From contig DCIO01000083.1 of assembly GCA_002315885.1 (NCBI GenBank), positions 1 to 9,349 of the forward strand: a DNA stretch of 9,349 nucleotides, read 5' to 3'. The notes under the pieces were generated by a model. That model had not been told where the DNA came from. It saw only the letters and a list, made by a program, of their open reading frames with translations, and did not search any database. The DNA comes from Lentisphaeria bacterium UBA1724 (GTDB taxonomy: Bacteria > Verrucomicrobiota > Lentisphaeria > Oligosphaerales > Oligosphaeraceae). Shown one piece after another: positions 1 to 7,748 of the stretch; within the stretch, counting starts at the first letter, position 1; the number at the start of each line of letters is the position of its first letter. Position numbers and translations under genes: made by a program.

Positions 1-14
1 CGGCGTCCCCGCCG
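1..14 (-). terminator. possible hairpin downstream of the HAD gene, at window edge
   Basis: Bases 1-5 (CGGCG) are the exact reverse complement of 10-14 (CGCCG), with a 4-base loop. On the minus strand this lies about 47 bases after the HAD stop codon, where a terminator for the debranching-HAD unit would be expected. The window ends before any T tract could be seen, so this may equally be part of the neighbouring gene. Confidence 0.2.
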
Positions 15-21
15 TCGAAGT

Positions 22-66
22 AGCCTAGGAAGCCTAGGAAGCCTAGGAAGCCTAGGAAGCCTAGAA
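22..66. repeat. 9-bp tandem repeat (5 units) carrying in-frame stop codons of the HAD gene
   Basis: Five consecutive units of AGCCTAGGA start at 22, 31, 40, 49 and 58. The fifth unit has one change (G to A at 65). Each perfect unit contains the palindrome CCTAGG. On the minus strand the unit reads TAG GCT TCC. Because 9 is a multiple of three, the stop codon of the HAD gene (63-61) is followed by four more TAG codons in the same frame, at 54-52, 45-43, 36-34 and 27-25. Adjacent CCTAGG palindromes could also fold as short RNA hairpins. The repeat probably grew by slippage at the gene end. A protective role as a tandem stop is speculation. Confidence 0.9.
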
Positions 67-696
67 TTCGTTCCAGGAGAGGAGTGCGCGGGATGCCAGG
101 CGTTTGGTTTCGTCCCAATGGGCGTCGTTGGAGTGGTCGTAGAGCGCCAGGACAGGGATATTTGCGGCGTGGACGGAGCGGATTGCATGGATTGCGTCTT
201 CCACGACGACTGCCTGGTTAGGTGTGATGCCCTCCAGCTCCAATATTTTCAGGAAGCACTCTGGGTGGTCCTTTGAGAGCTTCAGCTCGGTGCAGGTATA
301 GATTTTTGTGAAGAAATGCTTGATGCCGGTGCGGTCCAGCGCCGCTTCCGCCAGGTATCGGTCGGAAGCGGTGGCGATGACGCATCGGATGCCCTGTGCG
401 GCGAGTCGTTCCAGGGCGGGTATGACGCCGTCCTTCAGGGGTGCGGTGGTGCGGTAGAACTCCGCGGCCAGTGCGTCGATGCCGCCGATGATTTCCTCGT
501 CGGTTCCCTGGATGCCGTATTCTTCCCGCAGGAGGTTCGCTGCCTGGGGCATGGATAGGAAGAGGATTTTCTGCTGGAAGCCCGGGAGGGGAGTCTTCCC
601 TTTGGTTTTCAGAAACTCCTCACCCAGGTGTTCCCAGAGTGGCATGGAGTCCAGGAGCACGCCATCCATGTCAAAGATATACGTCTTGACAGTCAT
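61..696 (-). CDS. HAD superfamily phosphatase, beta-phosphoglucomutase-like (subfamily IA)
   Basis: The 211-residue product is a haloacid dehalogenase-type hydrolase, probably a soluble Mg-dependent phosphatase or phosphomutase. Motif I is FDMDGVLLDS with the nucleophile D9 and acid/base D11. Motif II is IATASD (T109 or S111). The motif III lysine is probably K142 in KLSKDHPECF. Motif IV is VVVEDAIHAI with metal-binding E166 and D167. Residues about 16-90 form the helical C1 cap typical of the beta-phosphoglucomutase/phosphoglycolate phosphatase group. The ATG lies 12 bases after the stop of the debranching-enzyme gene. Its likely ribosome binding site, TTAGGA, overlaps that upstream TAG stop and sits 10 bases before the ATG, so the two genes are almost certainly co-transcribed and perhaps translationally coupled. 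The context suggests a sugar phosphate from glycogen breakdown as substrate, but this is inference, since HAD specificity cannot be read from these motifs. The gene is full length and ends inside the 9-bp repeat. Confidence 0.9.
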   Translation of the reverse strand: MTVKTYIFDMDGVLLDSMPLWEHLGEEFLKTKGKTPLPGFQQKILFLSMPQAANLLREEYGIQGTDEEIIGGIDALAAEFYRTTAPLKDGVIPALERLAAQGIRCVIATASDRYLAEAALDRTGIKHFFTKIYTCTELKLSKDHPECFLKILELEGITPNQAVVVEDAIHAIRSVHAANIPVLALYDHSNDAHWDETKRLASRALLSWNEF

Positions 697-708
697 GGCG
701 TGTGTGTC

Positions 709-3700
709 CTAATCCAGCATTCTCAGGAGTCGGTACGCCTCGGTGACGCTCCAGGCCTGGGCACTGCAACCGCGGGTGGCGTTGGGGTAGTCGCCATCCA
801 CGATTTCCGCCAGATGTCCCACGCAACCGCGTCGCATGAGTGATGCGGTGGTGTGCAGGAGTGCCAACGCGGTGGGCTTCGCCACATCGCCGTAGGTCAT
901 GATGATGGCCTCGCAGAAGGAAGGCAGGAGCCAGGGCCAGGCGGTGCCGTTGTGGTATGCGGGCTTTCGGCGGGTATTCTCGTCACCCTTGTATTCTCCC
1001 CAGTAGGGATATTCGGGGTTGTTGAGGAGTTTTCCGTCGTTGTAGATAGGTAGCTTGTAGTCCACCTTTTGGTCGGCCAGGGTTCTCATGGCGCCAGGCA
1101 CCAGCAGGTGTCCCGCGGCGTCGATGATGGTCTCCCGGAGCCGCTTGTCCTCGATGAGTCCAGATGCGGTCAAGGCGAAGATCTGGTTGGGGCGGCATGC
1201 GTCGTCCGCCACGGCTCGTGCCGCGGGAGTTCCTGGGTTGGCATGGAGGCAATCCGCCAGTCCCACGGTAGGCTTGGAGGGGTAGTATTTGAGGATGGAT
1301 GCCTTGACGGCGTCCGCGTCGGCCTGGTAGCTCTCTTCCTTGGTCTGTTGCGCCAGGAATTGCAGTGCCTGGAACCACAGCGCCTGGATTTCGATGGGAT
1401 AGCCCTGTCGTGGCGTGCCGGCGGGGTAGTTGGTGTCCATCCAGGTATAATGTGCGGGGCTGAAGACCAACATGCTCTCTTTGTCCACGTAGATGCCGTT
1501 GTTGGTGCCCTTCTTGTAATTCATCACAATGCTCTTGAGGACATCCAGGAGGGTGCGGTCGCCGCACTGCATGGACAGTACTTCCTGGGCTTTCTCCTGT
1601 CCGACTGCCTTGATGTATTCCGCCACGGCATTGAAGAGCCAGAGAGGCGCGTCAGTGGTTTCGCGGTTGGAGACATCATTTCCCGAAATCATATTGGGGA
1701 TGGTGCCCTTTTCCTCGAAGGAAGCGAATTGCTTGATGATGGCCAGTGAGTCCTCCAGCCGTCCAGAGGCGATGAGTCCTCTCAGGCAGATGAGAGTATC
1801 TCGGCCCCAATCCAGGAACCAGGGATAGCCAGCGATGACAGTCTTGAGGGGCTTGCGCTGGACCACAAAGGCGTCCATGGCATTTTCCAGTGCCTCCCGC
1901 AGTGGGATTTGCGAGTGTGGTTCGTGGAAGGGCAGGGGGGCCTTGGGTTCTGCGGGAACTGCCAGTGGGGGCTCTTCGGGGGTGAGGAGTGCGAATTCCA
2001 GGACTGCGGTCTCGCACTGGGTGAGTTGGACGCGGTAGTAACCCGGGCTGTAGAGGTCCCGGTCCGCCTGCAACGCCCGCTCTTCTTCCATTTTTCCGTG
2101 GACACTGTATGCCCATTCGTCATCCTTCTGGAAGCATCCGCGGCTGGCGCGGCTTTCCAGGCGATTCCCGCTGGAGAGTTGGAAGAGGAAGCCATCGCTT
2201 TGCGCGGTGACCCGTCTGGGGAAGTCGTGTTCTGCGCCCTTGTATGCCAGAGTGGGATTGTGGTTGCACGCGTCATCCACATCGGGTCTCAGAAGCAGCG
2301 TGATGGGCGAATCCGCATCCATGGATTTGAAGATGTCGCTTTCTTCGGGTGGTGGGCATCTGGTGAAGAGGAGCCGGCAGAGATTCTTTTCGGGGTCCAG
2401 TTCGTATTTGATGGTGATATACGCATTGCCACCCATGCCGCTGGGGACGATGAAATGCCACGCAGCCGCATTCTTTCCGATGACGGAGAAATCCAGCTGG
2501 CAATTGAAGTTGATTTCCTGGGCGTAGTCGTGGTGAATCAGCCAGGTGCGCATGCGTGCCAGGACCACCGTGCGGTCCGCGGGAAAATCGGGGCACTGGT
2601 TTGCCACCAGCATGCCATCGTAGTGCCCTTCCAGATTTCCCCACATGCCACGGACATGGCCGTAGCTGCCGCGGATATTTGTGGCCAGGGCGCAATGGCG
2701 GTGTGTCAGTTCCTGGTGGGTGATGCGTCGGGAGAGGGTGGGCTGGACATCGATGGGCAGCAGAGTCAACGGCGAGGCAAAGCGCTTTGGTTGACCACCT
2801 TCGCCAAAGATGCACATCCGCAGAAGCATCGGCGTTTCCCGGGTGACCTTCTGTTTCGGTGGCAGGAAGAGAGCGAAGTGCTTTCCGTTGGACATGGGTG
2901 CGGAGTAGTACTTCTGGCGGAGGGTGCCCTTGAGGTCCATTGCGGCGATGAAGGGTTTTTCCGAGACGACGATGAGGTAGAAATCCGCAGGCAGAAGCAG
3001 GGGTCTGGTCATATCGCTGTCGGGACTCCACTGGACCATGGGGATATCCTGGGTGCCCTGCAGCAGATCGTGCAGGAATTTCCAGGGGTTCTGGAAGAGC
3101 TGGAATGCCTCTTCTTCCACATTGGTCTTGACCAGGTCGCCATTGCCGTAGATGGCGACTCGCAGGCGCAGGGCGATGGAGCGCAGAATCTGTCGTTCGA
3201 TGGCGTTGTATGGGGTATCTTTCGGAGTCTGCATGCCGGGTTTGCAGAGGCAGACCACCTGGCCTGGCTTCAGGTTGATGCGATAGAGGCACTGATCCAG
3301 GGTAGCGGGGACGGCCTTTCCGGTCAGCAGGTCGATGGGCATGGTGCCCGCATCGAATTCCTCGAAATGCCATTTGAAGGAGCCGCCCGCATCGGTGCGC
3401 GTGCATGCGACTACCATGAGGCTGTGTTCCAGGTCTTCCATGGGGATTCGGAGGAGTCCCACCGCGTCAATGCCATCTGCGCCGTAAGGCACCCGTGAGG
3501 TGGCGGTGCCCCAGAATGCGGGGTGTTTCTTCAGCAAATTCGTCAGCATGGCAATCCAATCCACCATATTTTCCTTGGCGCCCCAATTCAGGGATCTCGC
3601 GCCGTGGACGTCGATTTTTTCGGTGGCATACCATTCAACGCCATTGGCGATGCCGAAGCATCCCGCGGGTGAGAAGAGTGCGGCCATGGTCACGCGGAGT

Positions 3701-5001
3701 TTTGCCCAGGCGGGGGATTTTGCCGCCAGGCGGTCATTGTCGTGGGTTTCGGCGAAATTCACCAGCGCGCCATGTGCATTGGAGTATCCCATGGAGAATT
3801 CCACATTTTTCTGGAGTTCCTGCTTGGAGTAGTTCTGGAAGAATTCCGAGTATGCCCAATCCAGGTCTGCGCCGTTGAGGAGTGCCGTGGTGGCGTCCAT
3901 CCCGCCGCCCAGTCCTTCCAGGAAGAAAATCGTGTCGGGGAATTGCTGGCGGACTTTCGCCACGATGTATTTCCAGGCGGGTGCGGGAATCATGTATCCC
4001 GCATCGCAACGGAAGCCGTCGACACCCCGCTGGCACCAGCTGATGAAGATGCTCGCCAGGCGTTTCCACAAATCCTTGTGGTTGAAATCCAATTTGCAGA
4101 GGTCCGCCCAGACGACGCCCCAGGCGCCGGGGCTCTCGAAGGCGCCATCGTTGGTGCGCTTGAACCACTCGGGGTGGTGGGATTGCAGGACGCTTGCCCA
4201 GCCGGTGTGGTCAATGGGCAGATCCAGGAAGACCATTGCCCGCCGTGCGTGAATCTGGTCCACGATTTCCTGGAATTGCTCCAGGGGCGTGGTGCGCTGA
4301 TCGAATTCCGCCATGGCGGGGTCCACATCCAGGAAATCCAATGGGGCGAAGGGGCTTCCGAAACGGCCCATGCGTGCATAGACTGTGGGGGTGGGATGGA
4401 TGGGCAGGAATTGCAGAATACGGAAGCCCATCTGGTTGATGATCACATCCAGCTTGGATTTGAAGGCACGGAAGGTCCCGCTGGGGGGAATGACGGTGAA
4501 ATTCGCCTTGTCCAGGAGTGCGGCGGCTTCCTGGATGGCGTCGTTGCCGGCGTCGCCCTGGATATTTTTGCCGAATTGGCGTACGAATGCGTTGTAGATC
4601 GTGTTGTCCGCTGCACCTAGTGCGGTAATGACTTTGATATGGGCGTTGTCACCACGTGGCCAGATGATTTCTCCCGTGCCGTCCAATTGGAAGAAGCACT
4701 TGAATTCAAAGAGGCCCACTTCGGTCAGGGGCAGACGGATTTCGTAGAGATTCGCCGTGAGCTTTCGCATAGCCAGGTCGGACCAGTCACGACCCAGGGG
4801 TTCGGTGCCCATCTCCACCGCATAGATGGTCTCCAGACGCTGGATGGCGGCATTCCCCAGGTTCGTACGCACGAAGGCCTTTCCCTGCATGGGATGATTC
4901 GAGGTCAGTGTGATACGGATGGAGTCACCCACATGGCGGACAAGGCAGGCGTGGGGGGCAGGACGCTGGTCTAAGACCACATTGGCATATTGTGTGCTCA
5001 T
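709..5001 (-). CDS. bifunctional-type glycogen debranching enzyme: GH13 module fused to GH133 amylo-alpha-1,6-glucosidase
   Basis: The 1430-residue product probably removes alpha-1,6 branches during glycogen breakdown in the cytoplasm; no signal peptide is seen. Residues about 1-130 look like a beta-rich N-terminal domain. Residues about 195-590 are a GH13 (alpha-amylase clan) module. Its region I is FLDLPIDHTG (D260, H265), region II is GFRCDAG with probable nucleophile D333, region III is FFLEG with probable acid E362, and region IV is FAETHDND with H420/D421. All GH13 catalytic positions therefore appear intact. Residues about 590-760 are an unrecognised linker region. Residues about 760-1000 (ATNIRGSYG, WGNLEGHYDGMLVA, RTVVLARM) resemble the N-terminal domain of bacterial/archaeal debranching enzymes. 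Residues about 1030-1428 are the (alpha/alpha)6 GDE_C/GH133 domain, with GYPWFLDWGRDT, GTIPN, YPIEIQALW, YHNGTAWPWL and RGCSAQAWS. The order GH13 then GH133 recalls the eukaryotic AGL enzyme (transferase plus glucosidase). Dual activity here is inferred, not shown. The chosen ATG lacks a clear Shine-Dalgarno sequence and lies 12 bases from a repeat array. The gene heads a unit with the HAD phosphatase. Confidence 0.93.
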   Translation of the reverse strand: MSTQYANVVLDQRPAPHACLVRHVGDSIRITLTSNHPMQGKAFVRTNLGNAAIQRLETIYAVEMGTEPLGRDWSDLAMRKLTANLYEIRLPLTEVGLFEFKCFFQLDGTGEIIWPRGDNAHIKVITALGAADNTIYNAFVRQFGKNIQGDAGNDAIQEAAALLDKANFTVIPPSGTFRAFKSKLDVIINQMGFRILQFLPIHPTPTVYARMGRFGSPFAPLDFLDVDPAMAEFDQRTTPLEQFQEIVDQIHARRAMVFLDLPIDHTGWASVLQSHHPEWFKRTNDGAFESPGAWGVVWADLCKLDFNHKDLWKRLASIFISWCQRGVDGFRCDAGYMIPAPAWKYIVAKVRQQFPDTIFFLEGLGGGMDATTALLNGADLDWAYSEFFQNYSKQELQKNVEFSMGYSNAHGALVNFAETHDNDRLAAKSPAWAKLRVTMAALFSPAGCFGIANGVEWYATEKIDVHGARSLNWGAKENMVDWIAMLTNLLKKHPAFWGTATSRVPYGADGIDAVGLLRIPMEDLEHSLMVVACTRTDAGGSFKWHFEEFDAGTMPIDLLTGKAVPATLDQCLYRINLKPGQVVCLCKPGMQTPKDTPYNAIERQILRSIALRLRVAIYGNGDLVKTNVEEEAFQLFQNPWKFLHDLLQGTQDIPMVQWSPDSDMTRPLLLPADFYLIVVSEKPFIAAMDLKGTLRQKYYSAPMSNGKHFALFLPPKQKVTRETPMLLRMCIFGEGGQPKRFASPLTLLPIDVQPTLSRRITHQELTHRHCALATNIRGSYGHVRGMWGNLEGHYDGMLVANQCPDFPADRTVVLARMRTWLIHHDYAQEINFNCQLDFSVIGKNAAAWHFIVPSGMGGNAYITIKYELDPEKNLCRLLFTRCPPPEESDIFKSMDADSPITLLLRPDVDDACNHNPTLAYKGAEHDFPRRVTAQSDGFLFQLSSGNRLESRASRGCFQKDDEWAYSVHGKMEEERALQADRDLYSPGYYRVQLTQCETAVLEFALLTPEEPPLAVPAEPKAPLPFHEPHSQIPLREALENAMDAFVVQRKPLKTVIAGYPWFLDWGRDTLICLRGLIASGRLEDSLAIIKQFASFEEKGTIPNMISGNDVSNRETTDAPLWLFNAVAEYIKAVGQEKAQEVLSMQCGDRTLLDVLKSIVMNYKKGTNNGIYVDKESMLVFSPAHYTWMDTNYPAGTPRQGYPIEIQALWFQALQFLAQQTKEESYQADADAVKASILKYYPSKPTVGLADCLHANPGTPAARAVADDACRPNQIFALTASGLIEDKRLRETIIDAAGHLLVPGAMRTLADQKVDYKLPIYNDGKLLNNPEYPYWGEYKGDENTRRKPAYHNGTAWPWLLPSFCEAIIMTYGDVAKPTALALLHTTASLMRRGCVGHLAEIVDGDYPNATRGCSAQAWSVTEAYRLLRMLD

Positions 5002-5012
5002 AGGCGTGAAAA

Positions 5013-5218
5013 AATGCTTAATGCTTGATGCTTAATGCTTAATGTAGGAGGGGGAGGTGTCCCCCTTGCCCCCTCTTTTTCAATGCTTAATGCTTGATGC
5101 TTAATGCTTAATGTAGGAGGGGAGGTATCCCCCTTGCCCCCTCTTTTTCAATGCTTAATGCTTGATGCTTAAGGCTTAATGTAGGAGGGGGAGGTATCCC
5201 CATTGCCCCCTCTTTTTC
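5013..5218. repeat. three tandem copies of a 68-69 bp heptamer-plus-hairpin element
   Basis: The copies lie at 5013-5081 (69 bp), 5082-5149 (68 bp) and 5150-5218 (69 bp). Each begins with heptamers in fixed order: AATGCTT, AATGCTT, GATGCTT, AATGCTT, AATG. Copy 3 has one change, AAGGCTT at 5171-5177. The heptamers are followed by TAGGAGGGGGAGGT, then a C run, TTG, CCCCCTC and TTTTTC. The G and C runs can pair as GGGGA-GGTR-TCCCC, or alternatively as an outer GAGGGGG/CCCCCTC stem. The T run after the C-rich arm resembles a terminator in the plus direction. Unit length differs by one base between copies, so it is not a protein repeat. The array fills the upstream region of the debranching gene, ending 12 bases from its ATG, so it probably lies in that gene's promoter or 5' leader. 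No mobile-element gene is nearby. Function is unknown. Confidence 0.93.
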
Positions 5219-5219
5219 A

Positions 5220-5238
5220 ATTCGGAACGATGCCGAAT
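5220..5238. promoter_or_regulatory. 19-bp imperfect dyad between the repeat array and the zinc-ribbon gene terminator
   Basis: ATTCGG (5220-5225) is the reverse complement of CCGAAT (5233-5238), with 7 bases between. It sits upstream of the repeat array and the debranching gene, where an operator could lie. No convincing -10/-35 pair is visible in this gap (5219-5265), and a dyad with 6-bp arms can arise by chance. Confidence 0.2.
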
Positions 5239-5265
5239 GGAAATGTTTTTTGGGGGGTGTACGCG

Positions 5266-5296
5266 AAAATCGCCGAGCGGGGAGGGCACTCGGCGA
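5266..5296 (-). terminator. stem-loop terminator after the zinc-ribbon gene
   Basis: TCGCCGAG (5270-5277) pairs perfectly with CTCGGCGA (5289-5296) around an 11-base loop. Read on the minus strand the hairpin starts 21 bases after the stop codon of the zinc-ribbon gene and is followed by TTTT (5269-5266). The T tract is short, so termination may be partial. It separates the nadB/zinc-ribbon genes from the debranching-enzyme unit. Confidence 0.65.
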
Positions 5297-5317
5297 CAAT
5301 GGTTTCGGGGGAGTGGT

Positions 5318-5992
5318 TTAGTCGTCGAGCTTGACGCGGCCGTGTTTGACTTCGGCCTGTCCCGCGGAGACTTTGATTTCCTTGACCTTGGTGTTCAGGT
5401 CGCTCATGGCAGTGCTGCAGGCGCTACGGACGGGCCAGAAGAAGGACTCCTCCATGCCTGCAGGCAAGGGCAACAGACCGATTTTCACGCCGCCGCCGTT
5501 GAGGCCGACGGTGTCATCCGCATTGACATTGCAGCAGCACTTGACGGTGCCAGGCAGGAAGCCCCAGAAGGAGACGCTGACGTAGGTGTTGACCGTGCCG
5601 TCATCATTGCAAGTCACGGCGATTTTCTTGACCTTATGGCCATCGGAGACATCCTTTCGTGCCAGCATGGCATTGCAGAGGTCGGTGATTTCCTGGTCGG
5701 TGAAGGTGCCGGAGGGGGCTCCGAGATACTTCTCCAGTGCGGCTTTCTGTCCGTCTTCCGTGGTGCCAGGGACACCGAAACTTGGGAAGCAGAAGCCGAT
5801 GATGAATCCGATGAGCAGGACTGCAATAATAGCGCCACCGATGATATTCTGCATGGTGTTGTTGTCCTTCTTGGTGCCGATATTGGCGAAATCATCGGGT
5901 TTGATTTCATCCAGGTTCATACGTTCACCGCATCCACGGCAGAAGACGGCGCTCAAGAGGTTATCAGTACCGCATTTGGGGCATCGAAGCAT
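5318..5992 (-). CDS. zinc-ribbon, single-pass membrane protein of unknown function
   Basis: This 224-residue product has no recognised family beyond its N-terminus. Residues 4-21 form a zinc ribbon with C4-x2-C7 and C18-x2-C21 (CPKCG and CRGCG). After a polar linker ending in KK (41-42), residues about 50-70 (IIGGAIIAVLLIGFIIGFCF) form one strongly hydrophobic helix. The remaining 150 residues look like a soluble domain, including a CCC triplet in TVKCCCNV. The positive residues before the helix suggest the ribbon is cytoplasmic and the C-terminal domain is outside the membrane; this is inference. The ATG is supported by TAGGAG about 10 bases upstream, and that site can pair with CTCC just before the start codon. 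The gene follows nadB by 73 bases with no clear terminator between them, so co-transcription is possible, but no functional link to NAD synthesis is evident. A stem-loop terminator follows it. Confidence 0.8.
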   Translation of the reverse strand: MLRCPKCGTDNLLSAVFCRGCGERMNLDEIKPDDFANIGTKKDNNTMQNIIGGAIIAVLLIGFIIGFCFPSFGVPGTTEDGQKAALEKYLGAPSGTFTDQEITDLCNAMLARKDVSDGHKVKKIAVTCNDDGTVNTYVSVSFWGFLPGTVKCCCNVNADDTVGLNGGGVKIGLLPLPAGMEESFFWPVRSACSTAMSDLNTKVKEIKVSAGQAEVKHGRVKLDD

Positions 5993-6065
5993 AGGGAGAG
6001 TCTCCTAATTTTGTGTTTGTAATATGGGGAAGAAAAATGTCTTGTGTCCACGAATACGACTTGGG

Positions 6066-7748
6066 CTACTGGAAGCGCAATTCGAATTTCTGTGGCATAC
6101 GGAGGACGGAGTCCTTGCCTTGGCTGGAGGGATCCGCGGCGGGCAGGTGGTCCAGGTTGTAGTGCAGTCCCCGGGATTCCTGGCGCGCGGCGGCGGCGTC
6201 AATGATCATCTCGGCGACGCTGGCCAGGTTTCGCAGTTCCACCAGATCGGGAGTCAGCAGGAAATTCCAGTAGTATTTCTCGATTTCCTTGCGGATCATT
6301 CGAATGCGGGACTTGGCGCGTTCCAGGCGTTTGTTGCTGCGGACGATGCCCACGTAGTCCCACATCAGCCGTCGGATTTCGTCCCAATTGTGGGTGATGA
6401 CGATCTGTTCGTCAGAGTCCACCGCATTGCCGCTTTCCCAGTCGGGAATCATCTCTGGGGTGATGCCGCAGTGTGGTTCGTCCTTATGGGAGACCGCGTG
6501 CTGGACGGCGAAATTGGCGACCACCATGGCTTCCAGCAGTGAGTTGGAAGCCAGTCGGTTTGCGCCATGGAGGCCGGTGCAACCGCATTCGCCGATGGCG
6601 TAGAGATTCGCCACGCTGGTGACGCCATTCACATCGGTGCGGACGCCGCCGCAGCAGTAGTGTGCCGCGGGGACCACGGGAATCAGGTCCTTGGCCATGT
6701 TGATGCCGAATTTCAGGCATTCCGCGAAGATGTTCGGGAAGCGTGCCTTGAGGAATTCCTCGGACTTGTGTCGGATATCCAGCCAGGCGCATTCCTGACC
6801 CGTGCGCTTCAGTTCGTTGTCGATGGCCCGTGCCACGATATCCCGTGGTGCCAGGCTGGCAAGTTTGTGATACTTGTCCATGAAGGGCACATAGTCATTG
6901 CCCTTCTTGATTTTCAGGACAGCGCCTTCACCGCGGACTGCCTCGGAGATGAGGAAGGACTTGGCGTGTGGGTGGAAGAGGATGGTGGGGTGGAACTGGT
7001 AGAATTCCATGTTGGAGATTTCGGCGCTGGCGCGGTAGGCCATAGCCACGCCGTCTCCGCAGGCCACGTCGGGGTTGCAGGTGCACAGGTAGACTTTGCC
7101 TGCACCGCCAGTTGCCAGGAAGGTGTATTTTGCGATGATGGTGTCAATGCGCGAGGTGGCGGTATCCATCACGTATGCGCCCAGGCACACATTGTCTCCC
7201 TGCCACTCGATATGGCGGGTGGAGATCAGATCCACCGCCAGGTGGTTTTCCAGGATGGTGATATTGGCATTTTCACGGCAGCGCGCCAGAAGCACATCGG
7301 AGACCTCGCGGCCCGTGATGTCACCGGAATGGAGGATGCGCCGTGCGGAGTGCCCGCCTTCCCGTCCCAGGTGGAATTCGTTGCCCTGTGCGGCGGAGAC
7401 CTCGGGGGTGACTTCCTTCTGCAGAGTGAAGTGGCAGCCCAGTTTCTGGAGATTCAGAATGCGCTCGGGGCCCGCTTTCACGATGGCACGGACCGCATCC
7501 ACCTTGCAGAGTCCCGCCCCTGCCACCAGGGTGTCCTGGACGTGTGCCTCGAAGGAGTCGTCATCTTCGGACATGACGCATGCGATGCCGCCTTGTGCGT
7601 AGCGGGTGTTGCAGTCTTCTGCGCGGGCCTTCGTCACCATCAGCACTTTGCCGTGCTTTGCGGCTTCCAGTGCGGCGGTGCAACCCGCCAGTCCAGAGCC
7701 GATAATGAGGTAGTCCGTGAAAATTCGATTTTGTTTTTCTTTCGCCAT
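6066..7748 (-). CDS. nadB: L-aspartate oxidase
   Basis: This 560-residue flavoprotein oxidises L-aspartate to iminoaspartate, which NadA condenses with dihydroxyacetone phosphate to quinolinate in de novo NAD synthesis. The N-terminal FAD-binding motif is IIGSGLAG (G17, G19, G22). Other family signatures are NTRYAQGGIA, GREGGHSARRILH (the active-site Glu/His/Arg stretch), YQFHPT, EAVRGEGA with the catalytic-base Arg, PAAHYCCGG with the active-site His, and GLHGANRLASNSLLEA. The C-terminal helical domain (LMWDYVGIVRSNKRLERA) separates it well from succinate dehydrogenase flavoprotein, although fumarate reductase-type relatives share the fold. I chose the ATG at 7748 because MAKEKQNRIFTDYLIIG matches a normal N-terminus and TTAGGA lies 11 bases upstream. 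An upstream in-frame ATG at 7847 would add 33 residues unlike the family. nadA and nadC are not in the window. The zinc-ribbon gene follows on the same strand. Confidence 0.96.
   Translation of the reverse strand: MAKEKQNRIFTDYLIIGSGLAGCTAALEAAKHGKVLMVTKARAEDCNTRYAQGGIACVMSEDDDSFEAHVQDTLVAGAGLCKVDAVRAIVKAGPERILNLQKLGCHFTLQKEVTPEVSAAQGNEFHLGREGGHSARRILHSGDITGREVSDVLLARCRENANITILENHLAVDLISTRHIEWQGDNVCLGAYVMDTATSRIDTIIAKYTFLATGGAGKVYLCTCNPDVACGDGVAMAYRASAEISNMEFYQFHPTILFHPHAKSFLISEAVRGEGAVLKIKKGNDYVPFMDKYHKLASLAPRDIVARAIDNELKRTGQECAWLDIRHKSEEFLKARFPNIFAECLKFGINMAKDLIPVVPAAHYCCGGVRTDVNGVTSVANLYAIGECGCTGLHGANRLASNSLLEAMVVANFAVQHAVSHKDEPHCGITPEMIPDWESGNAVDSDEQIVITHNWDEIRRLMWDYVGIVRSNKRLERAKSRIRMIRKEIEKYYWNFLLTPDLVELRNLASVAEMIIDAAAARQESRGLHYNLDHLPAADPSSQGKDSVLRMPQKFELRFQ

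Noticed and set aside
1909..3498. A 529-codon open frame on the plus strand inside the debranching-enzyme gene
   Set aside because: It is antisense to a gene with intact family motifs, its translation resembles no family, and long antisense open frames are common in GC-rich coding DNA.
5013..5218. Riboswitch or CRISPR-like array upstream of the debranching gene
   Set aside because: There are no spacers, and the simple heptamers with poly-G/poly-C hairpins do not resemble any riboswitch core I know; a tandem repeat is the simpler reading.
5108..5299. A small minus-strand open frame across the repeat array with a peptide repeat (IEKEGA)
   Set aside because: The 68-69 bp units shift frame between copies, the frame runs through the terminator hairpin, and the peptide simply translates the DNA repeat.
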